From: Actinomadura livida
Lineage (GTDB): Bacteria > Actinomycetota > Actinomycetes > Streptosporangiales > Streptosporangiaceae
NCBI RefSeq assembly: GCF_014648675.1
Contig: NZ_BMRO01000005.1
Span: 243,285 to 307,284 of the forward strand
Length of the DNA: 64,000 bases
Reading direction: 5' to 3'
Shown here: positions 8,717-15,599 of the stretch, piece by piece
Layout: each line of letters begins with the position of its first letter
Numbering within the stretch: the stretch's first letter is position 1
Notes under the pieces: model-generated
The model's database searches: none
What the model was told of the DNA's origin: nothing
Seen by the model: the letters and a program-made list of their open reading frames with translations, nothing else
Program-made: the position numbers and the translations under genes

Positions 8717-9558
8717 CGGCGGCCGCGTCCCCCCTTCCAGGCACCGGAGGACTCGCCGGCGAGCTGGCCGCCCTTCAGGCGATCTGGCACCGCGACATGC
8801 TTCATTACTCCCGCGACCGCGTGAAGATCGTGGTCACCCTGATCCAGCCGGTGCTGATGGTGGCGTTCCTGGGCGGCGCGCTCGCCACACTGCTCCCCGC
8901 CTCCCCGGGAGGCGCCGACTACCGCACGTTCCTGTTCCCGGGCATGCTGGTGATGACGGTCCAGGCACCGGCGATCTCGGCCGGCGCCTCGCTGGTCGCC
9001 GACCGCCAGATGGGATTCCTGCGCGAACTGATCGTCGCCCCGGTGCGCCGGGAGACGCTGCTGGTCGGCAGATGCCTCGGCGGCGCGACCATCGCCACCT
9101 GCCAGGGGGCACTGCTGCTGCCACTGGCCGCGATCGCGGGCCTCCCCTACAAGCCCGCCATGCTGGCGCTGCTGCTCGCGGAGCTGGCCGTCGTCGCCCT
9201 GGCGATGACCGCCTTCGGCGTCCTGCTCGCCGTGACGATCAGTAACGCGGAGACCTTCTACGCCGTGATGGGCATCCTGACGACACCGATCGTCTTCCTG
9301 TCCGGGGCGATGTTCCCGGTGGGCGGCCTGCCTGGCTGGCTGGCCTCGGCGGTGATCGTCAACCCGGTCAGCTACGCGGTCGACGCGTTGCGCCGGACCA
9401 TCACCGCACACCTGGCCGTCCCCGCGTCCGACCCCCTGTTCGACGGCCCGCGCTGGGGCGGTTGGCAACCACCGGTGATCCTCGAACTCGCGGGCCTCGC
9501 GCTCGGCGGGATCATCATGCTCGTCTGGGCCGCCCGGCGCTTCAGCCGACCCGATTGA
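8713..9558 (+). CDS. ABC-2 type permease for the lanthipeptide exporter
   Basis: A 281-aa integral membrane protein of the ABC-2 family with about six hydrophobic spans, an amphipathic N-terminal helix, and the family phrase near residue 100 (GFLRELIVAPVRRETLLVGR). The GTG start overlaps the stop of the ATPase gene (GTGA), which indicates translational coupling and a shared complex. With the ATPase it should form a homodimeric 2+2 exporter. Its position beside a lanthipeptide precursor and synthetase suggests that peptide as substrate, but drug-resistance DrrAB pairs look the same. Confidence 0.9.
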   Translation: MTAAASPLPGTGGLAGELAALQAIWHRDMLHYSRDRVKIVVTLIQPVLMVAFLGGALATLLPASPGGADYRTFLFPGMLVMTVQAPAISAGASLVADRQMGFLRELIVAPVRRETLLVGRCLGGATIATCQGALLLPLAAIAGLPYKPAMLALLLAELAVVALAMTAFGVLLAVTISNAETFYAVMGILTTPIVFLSGAMFPVGGLPGWLASAVIVNPVSYAVDALRRTITAHLAVPASDPLFDGPRWGGWQPPVILELAGLALGGIIMLVWAARRFSRPD

Positions 9559-10100
9559 CCGACCGGAAGCCGGAAACATCGCCCGCTGACCGACCTGTTC
9601 CCCGAGCAGCGTGCTGAACGCCGCTGCCCCGTAAACCGGAACACTCGCTCGTAGACCCGTCCGGCCGATGCCTAGGGGCAGCGTCGAACGCCCGCACCGC
9701 GGCATGAGCCGCGGGCGCCACTGCCGATTGGACGGTGTTCCCCGGGGAGGCGAGCGTCGCCAACCGAAGGACGTAACGCGGATGGCCGTGTGGAGCGTCG
9801 CGGGCGGCGTCAGGAGGACGGCCTATCCGGGTCCTAGCTGTCACGCGTGGGGACGGTCCGGAGACCACGGCGTGCCACGCGGTCGCCGTCGCGGGAGGCG
9901 CGAGCGTCGCGCCACGTTTGCAACGCATAGCGCGGCGGGTGGCGGAGGCAGAGGTGTCGGCTGGCCTGGGGGCTGTGGGACAGCGGACGGGTGTGGGCCG
10001 TGCTCAGGGGAGGTGTGCGGCGGGTCGTCCGGGTCGGGGGGCGCGACGACTCGCCGCTACTCGGCGGGGCGGGGTTGCCGGGATGGTCGGTGCCGGACGG
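9559..10100. other. Gene-poor stretch after the exporter
   Basis: About 540 bp with no coding frame I would defend on either strand. It contains several short GC-rich repeats but no recognised promoter, RNA or mobile element. Its right end runs into the decayed DUF397 remnant. Confidence 0.5.
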
Positions 10101-10103
10101 TCA

Positions 10104-10194
10104 GTGGGGTGCCGGCGGCGGACTGGACGGCCGTGCGCAGGACCGCGCGAGTCAGCAGGAGGACGGGACCATCCGGGTCCTTACTGTCACCACA
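10104..10194 (-). pseudogene. DUF397 gene remnant, C-terminal part
   Basis: Read on the minus strand this encodes DSKDPDGPVLLLTRA followed by VLRTAVQSA, nearly identical to the end of the intact DUF397 protein at 53236-53418. The first half of the gene, and the XRE regulator gene that should lie between it and the HATPase gene, are absent. The remnant is joined directly to the HATPase upstream sequence (CACACAGTGAGGAGAGGTC). It is a deletion scar of a regulatory module that is complete at 53.2-54.7 kb. Confidence 0.75.
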
Positions 10195-10234
10195 CACAGT
10201 GAGGAGAGGTCATGAGTCAGGCGGCGGAAACGAG

Positions 10235-10603
10235 ATGGTGGTGAAGCAGGACCTCGCGGTCGTCGCGGAGGTCCGGGAGTTCGTGCGGCTGGTCACCGGC
10301 CAGTGGGGCATGGACGACTTCGTCCCGTGCCTGGTGGCGAGCGAGCTGGTCACCAACGCGCTCCGCTACGCGTCCGAGGAGGACGGCGACGTGACCTTGC
10401 GCCTGGATCGCACCGAGGACGGCGCGCTGTGGATGGAGGTCCAGGACGCCACCAACGACCTACCGCGCATGCTGGAGACGGACACGGTCAGCGAGACGGG
10501 CCGCGGCCTGTTCATCGTCGACCAGTTCGCCCGCCGCTGGGGCATCCGAGCCCTGTCCGACAACGCCGGCAAGATCGTCTTCGCGGTCCTCGACCGTTCA
10601 TGA
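10235..10603 (+). CDS. HATPase-fold (RsbW-like) ATP-binding protein, 5'-damaged copy
   Basis: A 122-aa GHKL-ATPase domain with the N-box ASELVTNAL, the G1 region WMEVQDA and the G2 box SETGRGLFIVDQFARRWG, as in actinobacterial anti-sigma-type kinases. It is closely similar to the protein at 54346-54744. In that copy translation starts at an ATG right after GAGGAGAGGTC; here the same ATG (10212) reads only ten codons because 4 nt are missing in the linker. Translation must restart at the internal ATG at 10235, or the gene is dead. Such proteins normally work with an adjacent XRE/DUF397 pair, which is deleted here. Confidence 0.7.
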   Translation: MVVKQDLAVVAEVREFVRLVTGQWGMDDFVPCLVASELVTNALRYASEEDGDVTLRLDRTEDGALWMEVQDATNDLPRMLETDTVSETGRGLFIVDQFARRWGIRALSDNAGKIVFAVLDRS

Positions 10604-10797
10604 AGGCCGCGCGAGGGCACCCTTCAGGCCACCCCTCTGCTACCTGTAGCTGGGCGTATGTCGCTGGCAAGGCCCAGAGCCGCCTCAAGTCGAGCGAGCT
10701 CGTCCAGCGCCGCGAAGGGGGACGAGGGCACTCCGCCGCCGTCCCGTGAACACCATGTGCTCACCAGACACGGGAAGAAGGACATCTGGAGCGCGAC

Positions 10798-10837
10798 AGG
10801 GACCTCGTCCGAGATTGAGATCTTGGATGAAGTCCCT
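10798..10837. terminator. Hairpin beside tRNA fragment 1
   Basis: An imperfect inverted repeat (AGGGACCTC paired with GAAGTCCCT) lies 9 bp from the first tRNA-Ser fragment. A better-conserved version stands at the same place beside fragment 3, and an unrelated hairpin stands beside fragment 2. It probably began as the terminator downstream of the tRNA gene, which is read leftward. Confidence 0.5.
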
Positions 10838-10846
10838 GGTCGAAGT

Positions 10847-10904
10847 GGCGGAGGATCGGGGATTTGAACCCCGGATGGGCTTGCACCCAAACCGCATTAG
10901 CAGT
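10847..10904 (-). repeat. tRNA-Ser(GCU) 3' fragment 1, likely attachment site
   Basis: On the minus strand this is the 3' two-thirds of a tRNA-Ser gene: anticodon loop CTGCTAA (anticodon GCU), a long variable arm, the T arm GGTTCAAATCC and an acceptor strand ending CCTCC G CC. The matching 5' acceptor strand GGAGG is absent, so it is not a functional tRNA. The same 58 bp recur without change at 33358-33415 and 60175-60232. Identical tRNA 3' ends as direct repeats are the classic att sites of tyrosine-integrase islands. Confidence 0.8.
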
Positions 10905-11039
10905 CCCATCTACGCGGTCATCGAAGGTTCATTTCCATGATCTACAGTCCGGTACGTCCAGGTAGAAGTACATATGGATACCGCGGCATTCGGCCCGGTC
11001 CTCGCCCCTCCGGCCCCCCATCGGCCCCCCAGTCACCTC

Positions 11040-11270
11040 ACGCAGACCTCCTCGAAGGGGCAATGAGGGGGCTGCGGAACTGCTCGCGGAAGGCCGCACC
11101 GTCACCGGGGTGAACCTTGATGGGGTGATGAGAACCAGAAGGGTGAGGACCGGCTGTCAATGATCTTGGAGTGCGAACCCTCGCAGGGGCGATGAGGACC
11201 GCGCCGGACCACATGGTCGCGGTCCGCCGCTACATGTTGCGAACCCTCGTAGGGACGATGGGGATCGTCT
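11040..11270. repeat. Four degenerate partly palindromic repeats at about 65-bp spacing
   Basis: Four related units occur near 11045-11072, 11108-11138, 11171-11201 and 11237-11267. The clearest reads GCGAACCCTCGCAGGGGCGA then TGAGGAC; the fourth differs at a few positions and the first two are poor. Each unit has a small hairpin (CCCTCG..AGGG) and the centre-to-centre spacing is 64-66 bp. This resembles a decayed CRISPR array of a type different from the others in the window. No cas gene or leader is evident. Confidence 0.4.
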
Positions 11271-11347
11271 ACATGCTTTCCGGCGGGTCCGGTCACGTCC
11301 AGCGGAGTGGTGTAAGAGTCGCCTCCGCGTGATCCTGTTTCTGCAGG

Positions 11348-11559
11348 TTAAGCGGTGAGTTCTCGCTTGCCGATCTTGGGGTCGGGCGTGTTGCCCTCGA
11401 TTACTCGAAGGCGGGCTTTGGCAAGGAATTCCAGGCCCATGTAGGGGCGGGCCTCGGTCCATTCGTCGGTTTGCTCCATTAGCAAGGCGCCGACGAGGCG
11501 GACGATCGCGGCGCGGTCGGGGAAGATACCGACCACGTCGGTGCGCCGGCGGATCTCCT
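11348..11559 (-). pseudogene. IS256-family transposase, C-terminal piece
   Basis: The minus-strand frame begins [17 protein letters not shown] and continues through [13 protein letters not shown] and [14 protein letters not shown], which is the conserved C-terminus of IS256/Mutator-family transposases. It continues exactly where the piece at 13231-14261 stops (PQERLNK), so the two were one gene before the IS110-type insertion. Confidence 0.85.
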
Positions 11560-11981
11560 AATAAAGGCTGAGCGGCCGGTGCTCGGAGCCAGCGGGCCTG
11601 TCCGTTCGCCGTGGGGGTGCCGCTCTGATGCCTGCGGATCTCTGGACTGTGAGCTCTTGAACAAGGCCGGCGCAGAGCGGCACTCCTGGACGGTTGATCG
11701 AGTGAATCGACGTATCACGGCGTGTTTTTGCCATGTCTTGTCGCCGGTCGCGGCAGGTTGCTGATCGTGGTTCGAGCCCGCCCGCGCGGCGCGGACCCCC
11801 AGGACTCCCGAGCCATCGAGCTCTGTGCGAAGACCGGGGCCGTGCGGGTTGCTGGGATCGCGAACGGCTCAATCGGAGGGAAGGCCTCGAGCCTTGTTAT
11901 TAGGATGCTGCGCGGTCTCGCCAGGTCTCTGGCCTGCAGGGATATCAGTTGTTCGGGGGGAGGATGAAGGGACAGTCACAC
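11560..11981 (+). other. Non-coding left end of the IS110 element
   Basis: About 420 bp between the insertion junction and the transposase start, with no coding frame I can defend. In IS110-family elements the long non-coding end next to the transposase 5' end specifies the bridge RNA that selects target and donor DNA. This is the place where that RNA would lie; I have not folded it. Confidence 0.4.
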
Positions 11982-13209
11982 GTGAGCATGTTCTGCGGGA
12001 TCGACTGGGCTGAAGGCCACCATGACATCGCCTTGGTGGACAATGACGGCCGGCTGGTGGCCAAGCGGAGGATCCCGGAGACGGTCGAGGGATTCGCCGA
12101 GCTGGCGGAGATGCTGGGGGCCGCCGGTAACAGCGCCGAGGCACCGATCCCGGTGGCGATCGAAACACCTCGCGGGCTGCTGGTGGCGGCGCTGCGAGCC
12201 ACCGGCAGGCGGGTCTACTCCATCAATCCGATGGCCGTCGCCCGCTATCGGGAACGCTACTCGGTCGCCCGCAAAAGTCCGACCACATCGATGCGATGGT
12301 GCTCGCCAACATCCTGCGCACCGACGCCCACGCGCACCGGGCCCTGCCCGAAGACTCCGAGCTGGCCCGCGCGATCGCCGTGCTTGCCCGCGTCCACCAG
12401 GACGCAACGTGGCGACGCACCCGCATCTCCAACGAACTACGGTCGCTGCTGCGGGAGTACTACCCGACCTTCCTGGCAGCCTTCAAGGGGCAGACCTCAG
12501 GCCTGACCAGCCGCGAAGCCCGAGCGGTGCTGAGGATCGCTCCCAACCCGATGGTCGCGGCCAAGCTGTCGCGACCTAAGATAGCCGCCGCGTTGCGCCG
12601 GTCGGGCCGACGCCGCTGTGTCGATGACCTGACCGCCCAGATCCAGCAGGCGCTTCGCCGACCGCATCTGCAACAGCCGAGCCTGGTCGAACAGGCCATG
12701 GGCGAGCAGGCCCTGGCGCTGCTGGCCGTCCTGGACGCCGAATGCTCCAACGTCGACTGCCTTGGCAACGCGGTCGTCCAGGCGTTCCAGCAGCACCCCG
12801 ACCATGCCGTGATCAGCAGCTTTCCCGGCCTGGGCGACACGCTGGGTGCCCGTGTCCTGGCCGAGATCGGCGACGACCGCGACCGGTTCGGCGACGCACG
12901 GGCGATCAAGGCCTATGCGGGGTCGGCGCCTGTCACCCGAGCATCCGGGAAGAGCATCTCGATCACGCACCCGCGTGTTAAGATAACCGGCTCGCCGCCA
13001 CCGGCTTCAGCTGGGCGTTCATGGCCCTCATCAACCATCCTCCGGCACGCCAACACTACGAGCGGCGGCGCACCACCGGCGACAAACACCCCGCGGCCCT
13101 GCGACACCTGTTCAACCGGATGATCGGCCAGTTCTATCACTGCCTCCAGACCGGCCAGGCATATGACCCAGCCAAAGCATTCTCCGCCCAACTCCCCACA
13201 GCCGCTTGA
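11982..13209 (+). pseudogene. IS110-family transposase with two frameshifts
   Basis: The N-terminal part (CGIDWAEGHHDIALVD, then IPVAIETPRGLLVAAL) is the DEDD RuvC-like domain. At about 12275 the frame shifts (one A missing in the AAAA run) and the sequence resumes as DHIDAMVLANILRTD, with a coiled-coil region and then the Tnp_20 domain (SSFPGLGDTLGARVLAEIGD, then YAGSAPVTRASGKS, containing the catalytic Ser). A second shift near 12985 is needed to reach NRLAATGFSWAFMALI and the stop at 13209. The GTG at 11982 has AAGGGA upstream; an ATG at 11964 is an alternative. Rejoined, the protein would be about 408 aa, normal for the family. Confidence 0.85.
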
Positions 13210-13230
13210 CGAACAACCACTATCGGAGGT

Positions 13231-14261
13231 CTTGTTCAGCCGCTCCTGGGGAGTGTTCGACCAGATCTGCCGCCACAGCTGCCGCGGGAAGGCGGTGAAG
13301 GCCAGCAGGTCGTCGCGGGCGGCGTCCAGGTGCTCGGCTGCCTCCGGGCGCTTGGCCTCCAGCGAGGCGACCACGCGGGCGTGCTGGACGTGGACCTCTT
13401 CGGCGGCGGGCGGGTCGAAGAGACTGCGCACCAGCGTCGCCACCCACGGCTGCGCCGACTTGGGCACGCGGGTGAGCAGGTTGCGCAGGTAGTGCGTGCG
13501 GCACCGCTGCCAGCCCGCGCCAGGCAGTGTGGCGGCGATCGCCTCGATCAGGCCGCGGTGGGCGTCGGAGATGACCAGCTGGACGCCGGTAAGGCCGCGG
13601 GCCACCAGGCCGCGCAGGAACGCCAGCCAGCCGGCGCCGTCCTCGGCCGAGGTGACCTTGACGCCGAGGATCTCGCGGTGCCCGTCGGCGTTGACGCCGG
13701 TGGCCACCAGCACGTGGACATTGACGATGCGGCCGCCCTCGCGGACCTTCTGGGTCAGGGCGTCCACCCACACGAACGCATACGGGCCGCCCTCCAGCGG
13801 CCGGTTGCGGAACGCGGCGACCTGCGCGTCCAGCACCTTGGACATCTCGCTGACCTGGCTTTTGGAGATGCCTTGATGCCCATCTGCTCCACCAGCTTGT
13901 CCACCCGCCGCGTGGACACGCCCAGCAGATAGCTGGTGGCGACCACGCTCATCAGGGCTTGCTCGGCCCGGCGACGCCGCTCGAGCAGCCACTCGGGAAA
14001 GTACGAGCCGCTGCGCAGTTTGAGGATTGCCAGCTCCACGGTGCCGGCGCGAGTATCCCAGTCCCACTGCCGATACCCGTTGCGGCGATTGACCCGCCCG
14101 TCCTAGCGCTGCCCGTAGCCGGCGCCGCAGACCGCGTCGGCCTCCGCACTCATGAGCGCCTCGGCCATCGTCTTGACCATCGACCGCAGCAGATCCGGCT
14201 CACACGCCCCGATCTGCTCGGCAATCCACTCGGCAGGGTCCACACTGTTGTCCACGGCCAC
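13231..14261 (-). pseudogene. IS256-family transposase, N-terminal and central piece
   Basis: From the GTG at 14261 the minus strand reads VAVDNSVDPAEWIAEQIGAC, then meets an in-frame amber codon at 14104-14106 where the family has a sense codon before RVNRRNGYR. Near 13875 one G is missing and the frame shifts into GISKSQVSEMSKVLDAQV. The catalytic core is otherwise readable (FVWVDALTQKVREGGRI, VISDAHRGLIEAIAATLPG, RCRTHYLRNLLTRVPK). It ends at PQERLNK where the IS110 element begins. Confidence 0.85.
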
Positions 14262-14464
14262 CGCGTTCCTCTCCTTCGTTCTTAATCATCCATCTCGAAG
14301 GATCTACGCGGTGGCCGTCTCACGTCACGACGCCACGCTCTTCAGCAGCGGAAACTCGTACACCACCTCCGTGGACGCAACCGCATTCTCATTCGGCCCG
14401 TGCTGCCGCAAGGAAGGCCCGGGCCATCATCGCGGGCCCGCGCTCCAGAAAGTGGAGCCGGAAC

Positions 14465-14515
14465 GCGAAGCCTGTGCGGTTGCATCCGTGGTAGCCGGAC
14501 AACGGATGTGGCCGC
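14465..14515 (-). pseudogene. Short relic of a XerC/D-like integrase
   Basis: About 45 bp on the minus strand encode TSVVRLPRMQPHRLR, matching ASVVRLPRMHPHMLR (the HxxR box) of the frameshifted integrase at 38718-39645. Homology stops abruptly on both sides. It is a scrap lying between the IS256 right end and another integrase relic. Confidence 0.4.
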
Positions 14516-14519
14516 GAGC

Positions 14520-15101
14520 GTGAAAGAACCGTCGCCTTTGGACACGACGGCCATCTCGGTGCTGCGGTCCTGGCACGAGCGCCAACGAAAGGAGTCCCTC
14601 GCCGTCGGAGCCGGCAGTCGACTCGGGTCGTGTGGTCACCCGACCGGACGGCGAGCCTCTCCGTCCCCCAGTGGATCTCCACGCGGTTCGACGACCTCAT
14701 CGACAAGCATGGACGTGTCCGCCGGAGGCATGTCGAGGAGAGCTGGGCACCAGATCGCTCGGCAGCACCCCGTAAGCGAAAGGGCCGTTCGAGCGGCGAC
14801 CCATGGCGTCCCGCTGCCGCCGATTCGCCTCCACGGCCTTGCGGCATGGAGCGGCCACACTGGCGCTGCTCGGCAGGGTCAAAATAGAGGTGATCAGTGA
14901 GGACGCTGGGGTACTCGCGTCACTCGTTCGTCTTCCGACACCTATACCTCCGTCCTTCCAGAGGTGGCGGAGCCGCTGCCGAGCCTGTCGCAGCCGTAGT
15001 CCGACGACGACCTGGCGGACGAGCAGTCGACGCCTCCGTCCCGCCAATCGCAATCCCACGGGCGGGCCGGCACAGGAGCCGACCCGAACACACAGGGTAG
15101 T
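14520..15101 (+). pseudogene. Decayed tyrosine integrase, relative of the intact one at 58.4-60.0 kb
   Basis: Nucleotide similarity to 59411-60005 is obvious throughout, but the frame shifts several times. Recognisable pieces are AISVLRSWHERQRKE, the DDLIDKHGRVRRRH region and a VSERAVRAATHGVPLPPIRL segment. The HxxR box is damaged and the catalytic Tyr region is out of frame. Only the C-terminal half of the gene remains. The similarity continues past the stop into the next 60 bp, then jumps to the CRISPR leader, so the tRNA fragment and about 720 bp found at the intact locus were deleted here. Confidence 0.8.
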
Positions 15102-15148
15102 CGTCCGTGTGATCCACTTCGATGCTCTGGCCTGGACGCCACCGGTGT

Positions 15149-15325
15149 CGTCATTCGACCATTCTGTATTTGCGAAGAGGTTTGCGCACACCCTCAAAAG
15201 TCGGTCTCACCTGCACAAGCTGCACCCTGAAGATCATCTGCAGTACCTTTCCAAAGGTTGCCTACAAAGAGGTTGGCGCATGATCTTGCAAATCCGCAGG
15301 TCAGGCTCCCATAATCTGAGGTGCT
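15149..15325 (+). promoter_or_regulatory. CRISPR leader, decayed copy
   Basis: This stretch aligns along its length with the leaders at 60786-60963 and 62961-63136: GCGAAGAGGTTTGCGCACAC near the start, a GAAGATCATCTGCAGTACC block, and TTGGCGCATGATCTTGCAAA before the first repeat. It lies right after the decayed integrase. Confidence 0.7.
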
Positions 15326-15434
15326 GTCGCAGCGCCTCAACAAAACCGCATCGGATTGAAAACAGGAACATCCGCGGCGCGCAGGTTCGAGTCCTTCGCC
15401 GCAGCGCTCAACGGAACCGCATGGGGTTGGAATC
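15326..15434 (+). CRISPR. Degenerate two-repeat CRISPR remnant
   Basis: The first repeat (15326-15363) is the 36-bp unit seen at 61 and 63 kb with two 1-bp insertions. A 34-nt spacer (15364-15397) follows. The second repeat (15398-15434) has several substitutions in its 3' half, as usual for the trailer end. No cas gene lies nearby. Confidence 0.75.
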
Positions 15435-15599
15435 GAGACGTCACTGAGCTGTGGCGTCGCCCGCTTTCTTTGTAGCTCTTTTGCCCGTACTGCATTCCAG
15501 GCCGGTGTCCGCGCCTAAGTCGCGACCTCGTCTGGTGTCGAGGCCGTACCGGTTCCTCGTCGGAGGGCAGCAGGGCGCGGACTTTCTCTCGGGTAACGT

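Larger units (their letters stand above)
11560..13230 (+). mobile_element. IS110-family element inserted in the IS256 transposase gene
   Basis: A 1.67-kb insertion splits the phrase NPQERLNK / EIRRRTDVV of the host transposase. A CT dinucleotide occurs at both junctions, consistent with the small core exchange of IS110 elements, and there are no long terminal inverted repeats, also typical. A non-coding left end of about 420 bp precedes the transposase gene. The transposase carries two frameshifts, so the element is probably dead. Confidence 0.8.
11307..14366 (-). mobile_element. Dead IS256-family element, interrupted by an IS110-family element
   Basis: The ends are marked by inverted repeats: GTGGTGTAAGAGT at 11307-11319 and, inverted, GTGGTGTACGAGT at 14354-14366. 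Without the inserted IS110 element the length is about 1.39 kb, normal for the family. The transposase reads leftward and is inactivated three times: an in-frame amber codon, a one-base loss, and the insertion. The flanks show no convincing 8-bp target duplication. Outward similarity of the flanks suggests the true ends may reach a few bases further out. Confidence 0.75.

Noticed and set aside
10847..10904. A functional tRNA-Ser gene
   Set aside because: The anticodon, variable and T arms are present but the 5' acceptor strand and D arm are missing at all three copies.
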